Origin: Desulfomonile tiedjei
GTDB lineage: Bacteria; Desulfobacterota; Desulfomonilia; Desulfomonilales; Desulfomonilaceae
Reading direction: 5' to 3'
Assembly (NCBI GenBank): GCA_016212935.1
Contig: JACRDE010000646.1
Location: 1 to 33,044, forward strand
DNA length: 33,044 bases
Each line of letters begins with the position of its first letter. Position 1 is the first letter of the stretch. The position numbers were made by a program, and so were the translations under genes. Of the stretch, positions 1-9,839 are shown piece by piece. The notes below the pieces were generated by a model. It searched no databases and had not been told where the DNA came from. It saw only the letters and a program-made list of their open reading frames with translations.

Positions 1-110
1 CATGGACACCAAGGTCGGATGTTCGTGCTGAGATCCGTCCTACCCGACTTCTCGGAAGTTTGTCGGTTTGAAAAGATCTCAACTTGTCTGAGCCCTTGCC
101 GAAAATACCG

Positions 111-3038
111 CTAAGCTTTCATCCGAAAATACAATTTCGTGAACTCTTCAGTCACTGCCGGAATGAGCGCCAGGCCAAGCACCACCAGCCACTCATTAAG
201 ACTGAGAGCGTGAGTGTTGAACACGGGGTGCAGGTACGGCACGAAAACGGTTACACCCAGCAGTACAACGGAAAGCAGGACCGCCCACACCAGATAGGGG
301 TTTGAAAACGGGCCGATCTGGAATATCGAGAGCCGCTCTGACCGAACAGTAAAGGAACGGATCAGCTCGCACATGGACAGCGTGACAAAGGCCATGGTTT
401 CAGCCGTCTGCACATCCACACCGGTCCAGTTGTATTTGAATACAAACAGCAGGGGGCTAACATCGGCGGGAAGAGCGTTGGTCGCCTGCAGATGCCAGAT
501 GAGCCCCAAGACAAACGCCCCAAGCGTCGCTCCGGTTTGAGTGATCGTCTGTATCAGGATGCCTAGGCGCATGGGACCGTGGATGATGGGCTCAGTCTTG
601 GGCCGCGGCGGCTGATCCATCACGTCCGGGTCACCTTTCTCCTTGGCCAAAGCCAGGGCCGGCGCTCCATCAGTCACCAGATTGAGCCACAACAGCTGAA
701 TGGCCGTAAGCGGAGTGGGTAGGCCGAACAGAGTGGGCAAGAAAATGATCATGATCTCGGCCACGTTGGAGGAGAGCAGGAAAAACACAAACTTGCGGAT
801 GTTCGCGTAGATAATCCGCCCCTGCTCTACCGCGGCCACAATACTCACGTAATTGTCGTCGGTAAGTACCATGTCTGCAGTTTCTTTGGCCACGTCCGTG
901 CCCGTGATGCCCATGGCAACTCCGATATCGGCACGTTTGAGCGCGGGAGCGTCGTTCACACCGTCGCCCGTCATGGCCACGACCTCTCCCCTCTGCTTGA
1001 GCCCGTCGACGATGCGCATCTTGTGTTCCGGGTTGACCCGAGCAAAAACGTCGGTGGTCTCAAGAGCAGCAATGAGCCCCGCGCCGTCCAGTTTGTCCAG
1101 GGCGGCTCCAGCCATGACCTGGCGACCAGGGGTCAACAAACCGATGGACCGTCCTATGGCTGCGGCAGTGTCCGGGTAATCGCCGGTGATCATGATCGTC
1201 CGGATTCCCGCGCCCCGGGCGTTCTCGATGGCCGGGAGCACTTCGGGCCGGGCAGGGTCAATGATCCCGAATAGCCCCAAGAACACGAGGCTGTGCTCCA
1301 CGGCTGACGGCGTGATGTCGTCAGGGGGGGTGTCGGTAACTCGGTAAGATACCGCCAGTACTCGGAGTGCTTCGCGAGCCATTCCTTCGTTGGCCGACGC
1401 CATACGCAACCGCATGTCCTCGGTAAGCAGCGCGGGTTCGTCGTCAATCCGCTGATAATGGGTGCACAACTGCATGATCACATCCGGTGCGCCCTTGCAC
1501 ATAGTCACATACAGCTTTCCTGATCCACCGGAGTCATCGTGAAAGGGTCCTGGGTCGCTTTGCTTTGGAGCGACAACATCCAGAACGGTGGACATGCATT
1601 TACGTTCGGAGTCGAAGGGGATCTCGCAAACTCGCGGATACGCTCTCTCCAGCTTGGGCTTATGCGCTCCAGCTTTGGCAGCTGCCACGATCAAAGCGCC
1701 CTCCGTGGGGTCTCCTACCACACGGTAAGTCTCCATTTCCTCCGAAGTACCCGAAAATTCCAGATAAGCGTCGGAAGCGAGAACTCCTGCCCAAAGCGTT
1801 GTGAGGACTCCGGGGTATTTGGTCAGGTCCACAGGTTGCCCATTCAACGCAAAATCCCCTCGAGGTGCGTAACCTTCGCCACTCACGTTGAAAGCGTGGT
1901 CATCGACCCACAATCGAACTGCAGTCATCTGGTTCTGAGTGAGCGTTCCCGTCTTGTCGGAGCAAATGACGCTTGCCGAACCGAGGGTCTCAACCGCAGC
2001 CAAACGCCGGATGAGGGCATGTCTCCCTACCATTTCTCGCATGCCGAGTGCAAGAGTGATGGTGACTACGGCAGGCAGCCCTTCCGGCACCGCAGCGATT
2101 GCCAGGCTTACGGCAATAATGAAGAGCCCCGTGAGCAGGGAGGAGTACTGACTAAGGTACGCCAGGAAGCCGCCGTCCGGGGCCGTGATCAGGCCGAGGT
2201 TGGTCTGGTTGAATACAGCCACAAAGAACACAAGCGCGCATATGACAAGACAAGCGTATCCAAGTTGTCTTCCCAGTTGGTCCAGCCGCTGCTGCAGAGG
2301 CGTGGGTTCGGCCTCCAACGTCTGAAGCATCTCTGCAATGAGCCCCATCTGCGTGTGCATGCCGGTGGCTACTACGATCGCGCGGCCTCGACCGTACGTG
2401 ATCAGAGTGCCCATGAAGGCTGTGTTGAGACGGTCGCCCAGAGGAATATCGGCTTCCAAATTCACCTGGGCTTTCTTCTCCACAGGGACCGATTCCCCTG
2501 TCAGTGCCGCCTCTTCGATCCTCAGGTTGACAGACTCCACCAGCCTCACGTCTGCAGGCACGTAATTACCGGCCTCCAGGACTACTATGTCCCCAGGGAC
2601 GAGCTCACGACTGGGAATCGTTGTCCGAGAGCCGCCGCGAATCACGCTCGCATTGGGGGCCGCCATTTTCTTCAGCGCCGCGAGCGCCTCTTCGGCTTTC
2701 GATTCCTGAATCACGCCGATGATAGCATTAAGCAGCACTATGGCCATGATGGCCGCAGCCTCCACATAGTCACCAAGCAGGGCCGAGATCACGCTCGCCA
2801 CAACGAGCATCATCACCACGAAACTTTCAAACTGCTGCAGAACTAGTTTCCAAAACGGCGGTCGTGGGGCCTCGCGCAGCTCATTAGGCCCGACCTCCGC
2901 AAGACGTTTTTCGACGGCCTCGGGGGTGAGGCCGCGTTCCAAATGGGCAGAGAGCTTCTCCGCCACAGCCTCTGCTGAATGACTGTGCCAAGCTTCGCTT
3001 GCTAAGATGGTGTGTAGTTTTGGGCCCGTGGAAGACAT
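111..3038 (-). CDS. Cation-transporting P-type ATPase (Ca2+-ATPase-like, type II)
   Basis: 975 aa; DKTGTLT phosphorylation motif, [17 protein letters not shown] hinge, [15 protein letters not shown] in TM4; AGGAG SD 7 nt upstream of the start. Confidence 0.95.
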   Translation of the reverse strand: MSSTGPKLHTILASEAWHSHSAEAVAEKLSAHLERGLTPEAVEKRLAEVGPNELREAPRPPFWKLVLQQFESFVVMMLVVASVISALLGDYVEAAAIMAIVLLNAIIGVIQESKAEEALAALKKMAAPNASVIRGGSRTTIPSRELVPGDIVVLEAGNYVPADVRLVESVNLRIEEAALTGESVPVEKKAQVNLEADIPLGDRLNTAFMGTLITYGRGRAIVVATGMHTQMGLIAEMLQTLEAEPTPLQQRLDQLGRQLGYACLVICALVFFVAVFNQTNLGLITAPDGGFLAYLSQYSSLLTGLFIIAVSLAIAAVPEGLPAVVTITLALGMREMVGRHALIRRLAAVETLGSASVICSDKTGTLTQNQMTAVRLWVDDHAFNVSGEGYAPRGDFALNGQPVDLTKYPGVLTTLWAGVLASDAYLEFSGTSEEMETYRVVGDPTEGALIVAAAKAGAHKPKLERAYPRVCEIPFDSERKCMSTVLDVVAPKQSDPGPFHDDSGGSGKLYVTMCKGAPDVIMQLCTHYQRIDDEPALLTEDMRLRMASANEGMAREALRVLAVSYRVTDTPPDDITPSAVEHSLVFLGLFGIIDPARPEVLPAIENARGAGIRTIMITGDYPDTAAAIGRSIGLLTPGRQVMAGAALDKLDGAGLIAALETTDVFARVNPEHKMRIVDGLKQRGEVVAMTGDGVNDAPALKRADIGVAMGITGTDVAKETADMVLTDDNYVSIVAAVEQGRIIYANIRKFVFFLLSSNVAEIMIIFLPTLFGLPTPLTAIQLLWLNLVTDGAPALALAKEKGDPDVMDQPPRPKTEPIIHGPMRLGILIQTITQTGATLGAFVLGLIWHLQATNALPADVSPLLFVFKYNWTGVDVQTAETMAFVTLSMCELIRSFTVRSERLSIFQIGPFSNPYLVWAVLLSVVLLGVTVFVPYLHPVFNTHALSLNEWLVVLGLALIPAVTEEFTKLYFRMKA

Positions 3039-3848
3039 CCAGTGCTCCTAGTGTGAAGAATGTAAACAGCGCGACTGAATTGCGACTTAGAGGACGGGGG
3101 CAACGCCTTGAGCATGCATTTGGTCGAAGTTCATCCGTTGCCTGTAAGGCTCCAGCCTATTGACTCTCACGCAGCGGACTCAAGTACACTACTCGAGTGG
3201 GCATCAGCCTCGGGGGTAGCGCCAGCGAGCGTAAGGTTCAGATTTCGGCTTGGACAGCGGGGATTCGCCCATGCACCACGCGGTACCAAAGGGTGACCAG
3301 GACAAGCTACCGGAACTCTCCGGTGAGACGGGCTCCTGGCGCCGTCGACTATGGTCGATCTATGACCGCCTCTCAAGTCAACGCCGTTGTGTCGACCATT
3401 ATACCAAAGTTACCAAACCTGGCATCATTTTTGTCATCGTGCCGCACAGCGACGAAATTTGAGATAGCGAAAAGGGCCTGAGTAGTCATCCAACAAGGCT
3501 TCCGATGGGGGATTTTCAGGGAGGGGCTGGCGCCCGTGCTCGATCAATTGCATCATATGGTGGCTTATGATTCTTCTCTAGGCCCGGGATTCCAATCGCC
3601 GGACAACATAGCCTATCAGCCCCGACAGTGCGATAAGGGAGGGCGGTCTCTGAAATAGGTGCATGACCGCCTCCGTCACTGCAGAGAATGCGCCGGACAA
3701 TCAAGATTTCGGCGAAGGGTGGCCCCGAGCCCCACGGATTCCTACAGGCCTGATCATCAGGGATGACTCAACGCTTTCGCTGAGTCCCTTACACAGCGGA
3801 AGCTCGGGTCACACTTCATCGGCTTCTCGGAACCGTCACATACTCGCC

Positions 3849-4676
3849 TTAATGCTTGCCTTGAGCTTGGCAGAAATCCACAAACTTCGTTATTGAGGGA
3901 CTTGTGGATCGATCGTCCCACGCAAAGCTAAAAGTCAAAGTGATTGGATAGGTGCCATTCTCTACATTTTCCGCTTTCGGAACAACTGAGGCAGACGAAT
4001 CATCCTTTTTCATTCCCAGCAGTTTGACCCCACTCATGTTGCGACTAGCCGGGACTATTCCAATTGGCAGATCCTGCGCCCTCTTACACGCCGTGAGGAT
4101 CGCCTCCCACGTTTCAGTCATTACAGTGCTTTTTCCAAAAGGCTCACCGTGGAGCACCGTGTTCCAAAAGAAGACAGCCCCGCCTGATTCAGGGATTCTA
4201 CGTGTCAGACACCTTACGGGTTCGTCCGGCCCACCCACCAGCTTCCAATTGTCGTACTCTCCTGAAAAAAGCCTCCTCAGTTGTTCCAAGGTCAGTTCAT
4301 TCACCGGATTGCGCTCGTGCGTTATGACGGCTACGGCCGACCTGCCAATCGGCTTTTCGACAAGTTTCAAGCCTTTCTCGGCACTCTTATTTCGCTCATC
4401 CGGCCTGATCTCGCGGCTCATCATCCCTATTTCTGCCGTGCCGTCGATGATTGATTGGAACCCTTTACCCGCACTGGAACCGATAACGGTTATTTCGACT
4501 CCGGGGTTTTTTTCCATGAACTGTTTGGCCCATTTGTCCACAACGTCCGAAGCCATGGCTGCCCCATTGAGCCTCAAACGCTGCTTTGTGCTCTCTTGGG
4601 CCAACGACGTCCCGGAGAGAACTGAGATTGATACGACTAGCCACGCGCCAAGAATAGCCGTGAAATACTTTCTCAT
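3849..4676 (-). CDS. PstS-like phosphate/anion ABC transporter substrate-binding protein (orphan)
   Basis: Signal peptide MRKYFTAILGAWLVVSISVLSGTSLAQ; RLNGAAMASDVVDKWAKQF..NPGVEITVIGSSAGKGFQSIIDGTAEIGMMSRE typical of the PBP-like superfamily. The ORF extends to 4745, but the SD AGAAGGAG favours a start at 4676 or 4682. Confidence 0.85.
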   Translation of the reverse strand: MRKYFTAILGAWLVVSISVLSGTSLAQESTKQRLRLNGAAMASDVVDKWAKQFMEKNPGVEITVIGSSAGKGFQSIIDGTAEIGMMSREIRPDERNKSAEKGLKLVEKPIGRSAVAVITHERNPVNELTLEQLRRLFSGEYDNWKLVGGPDEPVRCLTRRIPESGGAVFFWNTVLHGEPFGKSTVMTETWEAILTACKRAQDLPIGIVPASRNMSGVKLLGMKKDDSSASVVPKAENVENGTYPITLTFSFAWDDRSTSPSITKFVDFCQAQGKH

Positions 4677-4842
4677 AGACATTTCTCCTTCTGTGCAAAA
4701 CGAGATCCGAACTTGTGTTGCATTATGTTCGGAATCTCCCAGCATTTCAAAAGAGCCGCCATCTCGTTCAGATGGCCGCCCGAATCCACACTCTTCCTTG
4801 TCGCTTAGAGTTGCGCCGTCACACCGATCTGTTTCATGCCCT

Positions 4843-4863
4843 ATCAGTATTGATCATACTGAT
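4843..4863. promoter_or_regulatory. Perfect inverted repeat ATCAGTAT-TGATC-ATACTGAT, candidate operator
   Basis: 8-bp perfect arms with a 5-nt spacer in the intergenic region upstream of the PstS-like gene; additional half-site ATCAGTA at 4947-4953. Confidence 0.45.
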
Positions 4864-5343
4864 GCCGCATCCTATGTTAGGCACATCCTACTAGCATCTA
4901 CTCACACGGTTCACAAGCCCTTTTATCTCAGTTAACTAACTTGGGGATCAGTAGAACTTACTTGAGCCAACAGACAACACAAATATAGCACGATTGCAAC
5001 TTGTAAGCCAGTCTGAAGACTAGTACAAATGCCGTTAAATATCGCTCAGTTATTCTGGAGGAAACAAGACAAATACAGCGGGACAGCGTTCAAATGTGGG
5101 AATTTCACACCAGGATGAGAGCCTCCCGCACGATGTCCGGGGGTTAGAAGAGTTCCAGCGAGTGAAACACCCTCACACGCGATCGTTTGCCGAGTGAAAA
5201 CCGCTCAATCAACAAATAGGTGCTACCGAAGACAATGTGTGGTTGAAAGATCAACAGGAATCATAGTTGACGAATTCATTTACGAGAGTTACTCTACGGA
5301 ACTGGTTTTCATAAGAACGAACCCCAAGAAGCTCAGGAATTCC

Positions 5344-5826
5344 ATGGACAATTCGAGATTCACTTCACCGGTCGAAGACAGGTACTTCGAGGACTATGTG
5401 ACCGGCGCTGTTCACGAGTGCGGCTCCATCGCAGTTGACGAAGAAGAGATCATCACCTTCGCCAGACGTTTTGATCCCCAGCCGTTTCATACAATTCCTG
5501 AAGCTGCTGCGCAATCTGCCTTTGGTGGGTTGATTGCCAGCGGCTGGCACACGGCCAGCCTCATGATGCGCCTGTTCGTGGACCACTACCTGTCTGGGGT
5601 TGCGAGCCTGAGTTCTCCCGGCGTGGACGAACTTCGCTGGCTCAAACCGGTTCGTCCGGGGGACACACTCTTGTTGCGTGTGACCGTCATAGAGACTACT
5701 CGTTCACACTCAAAACCTGATAGGGGAATTGTCCACTCCTATATCGAAGTGCGGAATCAGCGTAGCGAGGTCGTGATGACCATGAAGGCATTGAATCTGC
5801 TGGGTTGCCGAGACAAATCTTTTTAG
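5344..5826 (+). CDS. MaoC-like (hotdog-fold) dehydratase family protein
   Basis: [65 protein letters not shown] is a typical MaoC domain. The ORF opens at 5194, but the domain starts near Met at 5344. Confidence 0.88.
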   Translation: MDNSRFTSPVEDRYFEDYVTGAVHECGSIAVDEEEIITFARRFDPQPFHTIPEAAAQSAFGGLIASGWHTASLMMRLFVDHYLSGVASLSSPGVDELRWLKPVRPGDTLLLRVTVIETTRSHSKPDRGIVHSYIEVRNQRSEVVMTMKALNLLGCRDKSF

Positions 5827-5951
5827 AGGAATTGTCACGGAAAGCTGAATCCGGTCAGGACGATTGTGGGTTAGTATGAATCCATTTATATGTCACGTGC
5901 TCTGGGCGAATATGCGCTGTCGGGATGAACGTCATATCATGGCTGACCGGT

Positions 5952-6782
5952 CTAAATGCGGCAGTCCTTCTCAACAGCATAACCCTCCGCGGCAAGTATC
6001 CGACTGACTCCTACCACGTGTGGTACTCCCACGAAGACCGCTGCGCGTCCACGTTCCAGGTACTCTTGCATCTTTTCGCAGAAGATTGCGTCGCGCCGAT
6101 CAATTACATGCGGATTACGTGTGGGAAAGCCGTAGGGATTTCCCGCGATCGTGGCGAGATTTCCGTCCAAATACCATCGCATGAAATCCCCAGTATAAGA
6201 GTGCCAGGAATCAATTCTTCTCAAGAAGTCAGTCATCTGTTGACAGGAGAGGGACTCCAGTACCTGGATTTGCTCCTCGATGGTCTCCATGAACACAACC
6301 TTTTTCCCCAATTCGTTGGCGATTTGGTACGCTTCCATGTCAACGGAATGCTTCCAACCGTTCTTTCTGAGGTAGGCAGTATATATGGCGAAAAAGGCCA
6401 TCCATGGCTTCATTGTGCCAATGGTCCCGTCCAAGAAAGTCTTCGGCTCAAGGACAGGTTGCAGAGCATGGAAAGCCGCGAGCCGCGGCGCCTCAGGTCC
6501 GAGCACCTTAGCTATGGTTGAGAGAGTTTTTGCATCGAGCTCGTTTAAGAAATGATTTGCGTTTTGTTCTTGAATCCCGGCGGCTACGACTCTTTCCATA
6601 CTTGACGGGTCAAGTGGTCCTTCAAACAGTGCGGCTTCGGACTCCATGATTAATCGCGTGAGACACTTCCTGAAGCTGTGAGGAGAGAAATGAGCGGTAC
6701 CTACGAGAAACGACGAGCGGGCATCTTTCTTCAACCGCCAGACCATTCGCAATTCTTTTCTCCAGAGTCGTCTCCATAGCAT
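5952..6782 (-). CDS. TraB/GumN family protein
   Basis: FLVGTAHFSP motif near the N-terminus, EGPLD, VVFMETIEEQIQVLESLS, and C-terminal AAVFVGVPHVVGVSRILAAEGYAV match the TraB/GumN pattern. Confidence 0.8.
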   Translation of the reverse strand: MLWRRLWRKELRMVWRLKKDARSSFLVGTAHFSPHSFRKCLTRLIMESEAALFEGPLDPSSMERVVAAGIQEQNANHFLNELDAKTLSTIAKVLGPEAPRLAAFHALQPVLEPKTFLDGTIGTMKPWMAFFAIYTAYLRKNGWKHSVDMEAYQIANELGKKVVFMETIEEQIQVLESLSCQQMTDFLRRIDSWHSYTGDFMRWYLDGNLATIAGNPYGFPTRNPHVIDRRDAIFCEKMQEYLERGRAAVFVGVPHVVGVSRILAAEGYAVEKDCRI

Positions 6783-6800
6783 GAGTGTGCACCTCGGCCT

Positions 6801-7652
6801 TTATGACCGTCCAATACCGCCTACGACGGCATCCCAAAAGGAAGGTTTTCTCAACACCAACTCACACAGTTCGTAGGGCCTTGTGGGAATACCGCCCCAT
6901 TTTTCTTTGAATAACCGAATGCCGGCATTGACACCTATCCCGAGATGGATGAAGCGTTTGCCCAAGTTATCGCTGATCCTGATCATTTCGCTGACCAGCA
7001 GATCCGAGGCCCCTGGCAGGTAGTTCGTCTTTGAGTGACAGCCAATAACGTATGTAGCGAAGTTCTTCGGCGCAAGGTCCACAACAAAGAAGGCGGCCAG
7101 CTTGCGGTCTCTACTCCATGCATTCAATACCAGGCTGTCTTTTGCTCTTCCAACGTAATCCCACATTCTGAAAAGTAGCTCACGAATGCGAGGGGCTGGC
7201 GCAACCCGTTCCACAAATTCTCGGGCCAGCTCACGATTGGCTTCCTTCAACAATGTGGCCTGTTCAACCGTACCAGTTTCTTTCGCTTTTCTGACCATCC
7301 GCCCAAGGGTTCCAGTGGGCACCGCTGCCGGCAGATCAAGTGAATAGTAGCTGTCCGTGTTCCGTTCCACAAACGCCGCCTGAAACGACATTGGAGCTTG
7401 AGGCGCGATCAGAGATAAATTGATCGGTTGAAAGGCCTTTATTATCCTGCCCAGAGCTCGTTCAAAACGATCAAGTTCGAACTCGTGCTCCAGCGGGTAA
7501 CCTACGACAATGACACCGCTCTGCGTTTTACAGCACAGATAATCCTCGAACAGGAATGGCTCCCCTCCTGAAATCCTCGTCATAAGTTCAATGCTGTGTT
7601 CAGGCACGTATGCCCGGGCAAGAATCGCCTTTTCTTCTTCCTGGGTGATCAT
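6801..7652 (-). CDS. GNAT/FemAB-like acyltransferase-fold protein, paralog of the 8034-8882 product
   Basis: C-terminal YLPGASDLLVSEMIRISDNLGKRFIHLGIGVNAGIRLFKEKWGG. The ORF track extends to 7844, but alignment with the paralog supports Met at 7652 (MITQEEEKAILARAYVPEH). Confidence 0.65.
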   Translation of the reverse strand: MITQEEEKAILARAYVPEHSIELMTRISGGEPFLFEDYLCCKTQSGVIVVGYPLEHEFELDRFERALGRIIKAFQPINLSLIAPQAPMSFQAAFVERNTDSYYSLDLPAAVPTGTLGRMVRKAKETGTVEQATLLKEANRELAREFVERVAPAPRIRELLFRMWDYVGRAKDSLVLNAWSRDRKLAAFFVVDLAPKNFATYVIGCHSKTNYLPGASDLLVSEMIRISDNLGKRFIHLGIGVNAGIRLFKEKWGGIPTRPYELCELVLRKPSFWDAVVGGIGRS

Positions 7653-8033
7653 GGCTGTAACCGCTCTGGAATCCGGGTGCTCGACGCTTGTCGCACACAG
7701 GAACGGTAGACCCAAAAACAATTGTAGACGTCTAAGATAATCGTAACGTAAAGCCTGGAGCAGGTCAATCGGCTGAGGTAGCCGGGTCCGTGATATCGTT
7801 GCGCACTTAACATGGACATTATGCCCGATGGTCTGCCGCGCCAATTATCCGATTCCGAATGAGCGGGAATAGAATCGTCCGCCCGGCCTAACGGGCCGCA
7901 GAAGTTGACTCCGGTAAAGATGGGGACTAGAATAAAACTGCAACGAAATTAGGCGCATAATTGAAACAAGGGCCCTGAACAGAACCAGGGGCATTTGTGC
8001 CCTGCCCATACCGAGACGGACGCACGAATCCAA

Positions 8034-8882
8034 ATGCTCAGTCAACGGGAACGAGACATGGTCTACAGATACGCATACATCCCGGAACATCTTCCGGAAT
8101 ACGTCCAGGCCGTCTCGCTCGCAGAACCCCACATTCACGAAGGGTACTTATGTTTTCTCCGCGGCACGGTTCTTATATTCATTGGTTACCCGTTGCAACC
8201 AGCACCCTGTGAGCCTACCGACCAACTGCGCCTTGCGCTGGAATCAGCGTGTGACCATTTTCAACCACATACAGTCAGCGTCATTGCTCCTCGAATTCCG
8301 CCTGAAATTGACGGAACCGCATGTGGAAACGACCAATACTACCGGGTAGAGCTCCCTTTGGCGGCAATAAAGCCAAGCGAAGCATACATGTTGCGCCGGG
8401 CAGCCCGAGAGCTGAGCGTGAACGAAGCGGTGTTCGCTGAAGAGCACAGCGCGCTCATTGAGGCTTTCGTCTCGGAACGTATTCCCAGTTCCGCCCACCA
8501 GGAGATCTTTCGCAGTATATCACGTTACGCCGATTGCTCTCAGACGGCACGGCTGCTTGAAGCGCGAAAAGGCAGCGAACTGGCCGCATTCACAATCATG
8601 GACCTTGGTTCTGCAGACTACGGCTTCTATCTGTTCAATTTCAGATCCAGCACGCTTCACGTACCTGGCGCATCCGATCTGCTCTTTTGGGAAATGGCCG
8701 GGCTGGCATTCAAGGAAGGTAAGCGCCATTTGAACCTGGGGTTGGGCGTTAGTTCAGGCATCCAGAGGTTCAAGGAAAAATGGGGAGCCACTCCTTTTCT
8801 CCCGTACGGTTCGGTCACAATCCAAAGGAAGCCGCGTGGCCTGGTCGACATAATTCGAAGGATGTTAATGATCGTGACTTAG
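8034..8882 (+). CDS. GNAT/FemAB-like acyltransferase-fold protein, divergent paralog of the 6801-7652 product
   Basis: MLSQRERDMVYRYAYIPEH...HVPGASDLLFWEMAGLAFKEGKRHLNLGLGVSSGIQRFKEKWG is collinear with the neighbour. The ORF opens at 7995 (TTG). Confidence 0.65.
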   Translation: MLSQRERDMVYRYAYIPEHLPEYVQAVSLAEPHIHEGYLCFLRGTVLIFIGYPLQPAPCEPTDQLRLALESACDHFQPHTVSVIAPRIPPEIDGTACGNDQYYRVELPLAAIKPSEAYMLRRAARELSVNEAVFAEEHSALIEAFVSERIPSSAHQEIFRSISRYADCSQTARLLEARKGSELAAFTIMDLGSADYGFYLFNFRSSTLHVPGASDLLFWEMAGLAFKEGKRHLNLGLGVSSGIQRFKEKWGATPFLPYGSVTIQRKPRGLVDIIRRMLMIVT

Positions 8883-8898
8883 ACCGATGTTCAGGGAG

Positions 8899-8944
8899 GC
8901 CTCTTCCTTCCTCATCGGAATTTGAACTAGTATCGGGAAGAGGC
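8899..8944. terminator. Stem-loop between convergent genes (possible bidirectional terminator)
   Basis: GCCTCTTCC (8899-8907) and GGAAGAGGC (8936-8944), 9-bp perfect arms between convergent CDSs; long 28-nt loop and no clear T-tract. Confidence 0.35.
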
Positions 8945-8990
8945 TACATATCGGGAGGGGATTGCTACACACGGAGATCGGGGAGATCTT

Positions 8991-9734
8991 CTAATGCGAT
9001 GATGACCATTGCTTGAACTCCTCGACCACGTAGACCAGGTGTTCGCGCATGCAGGCCTCTGCGGCATCCGGATCTTGGTCGTGGATGGCCTGAAAAACTT
9101 TCAAGTGATGATCGAAAATTCTCTGTTGATGGTCCTTAGTTACGAATACTTGCTCCCGATGGATCCTAATGGAATAATTGACCCATTGATAAATGCTGCT
9201 CATCAGGTGCAGGAATATAGTGTTATGAGCGGCTGCGACGATCTCCGTATGGAATTTGAAGTCTATTTCATATCGTATGCGCCCCTTCTCAAAGTCATCT
9301 TCCATTTCATCCAGATAACCGCGCATACGGGCAAGCTCCTCTTCGGTTCTGTGCAGAGCCGCTTGCCTTGCCGCCCAGGTTTCCAAAAGGGCCCTAATTT
9401 CAGTTAGCTCCAGAACCCGAAGCCTGTCTGCCCCCAGAAACATCTCTATGGGCTTCAGAATCTCTTGCTCAGTGATGTTCTTAACGATCGTGCCGCCGCC
9501 GTGCACGATCTCCACTATTCCTTGAAGCTCCAATTGCTGAATCGCTTCGCGAATTGAAGGTCGGCTCACCCCCATCTGTTCGGCAAGTTCACGCTCAGAA
9601 GGGAGGCGCTCTCCTACTCTGAGGACTCCGTTGCTGATAGCCTTCTTCAGTTGATTGGCAACCTTCTGTGAGATGCGTTCCAATCGAATCGGTGTGAAGA
9701 GAGGTTCGGGGAGGTCATTATTTTGATTATTCAT
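8991..9734 (-). CDS. FadR/GntR-family transcriptional regulator (FCD domain)
   Basis: ISQKVANQLKKAISNGVLRVGERLPSERELAEQMGVSRPSIREAIQQLELQGIVE wHTH followed by an FCD-type helical C-terminal domain. Confidence 0.93.
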   Translation of the reverse strand: MNNQNNDLPEPLFTPIRLERISQKVANQLKKAISNGVLRVGERLPSERELAEQMGVSRPSIREAIQQLELQGIVEIVHGGGTIVKNITEQEILKPIEMFLGADRLRVLELTEIRALLETWAARQAALHRTEEELARMRGYLDEMEDDFEKGRIRYEIDFKFHTEIVAAAHNTIFLHLMSSIYQWVNYSIRIHREQVFVTKDHQQRIFDHHLKVFQAIHDQDPDAAEACMREHLVYVVEEFKQWSSSH

Positions 9735-9770
9735 AAGGATTTAATTAAAGGAAGTTTATTTGGTTGTCAA
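9735..9770 (-). promoter_or_regulatory. Predicted sigma70-type promoter immediately upstream of the GntR gene
   Basis: Minus strand TTGACA (9770-9765), AT-rich -10 region TTTAATTA, then AATCCTT and ATG at 9734. No SD; in-frame TAA shortly upstream. Confidence 0.5.
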
Positions 9771-9828
9771 CTTTTTTGTGTCCTCAGCTAGCAAAATGAC
9801 TTGACAAATTACAACATATCTTGTTTGA

Positions 9829-9839
9829 TGGTCTTACCA
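9829..9839. promoter_or_regulatory. Candidate FadR/GntR-type operator TGGTCTTACCA
   Basis: TGGT-N3-ACCA palindrome, the form of FadR-subfamily operators, about 95 bp upstream of the GntR gene and near a plus-strand TTGACA (9801-9806). Confidence 0.45.

Noticed and set aside
1539-2846. 435-aa plus-strand ORF
   Set aside because: Lies entirely antisense to the well-supported P-type ATPase; low-complexity His/Arg/Ser-rich translation typical of shadow ORFs.
3764-3785. GACTCA...TGAGTC hairpin downstream of the PstS-like gene
   Set aside because: Short imperfect stem without a T-tract; not strong enough to call a terminator.
3040-3848. Several small ORFs on both strands between the P-type ATPase and the PstS-like gene
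   Set aside because: Mutually overlapping, short, and without motif or ribosome-binding support.
3952-4935. 327-aa plus-strand ORF
   Set aside because: Mostly antisense to the PstS-like gene and without domain-like sequence.
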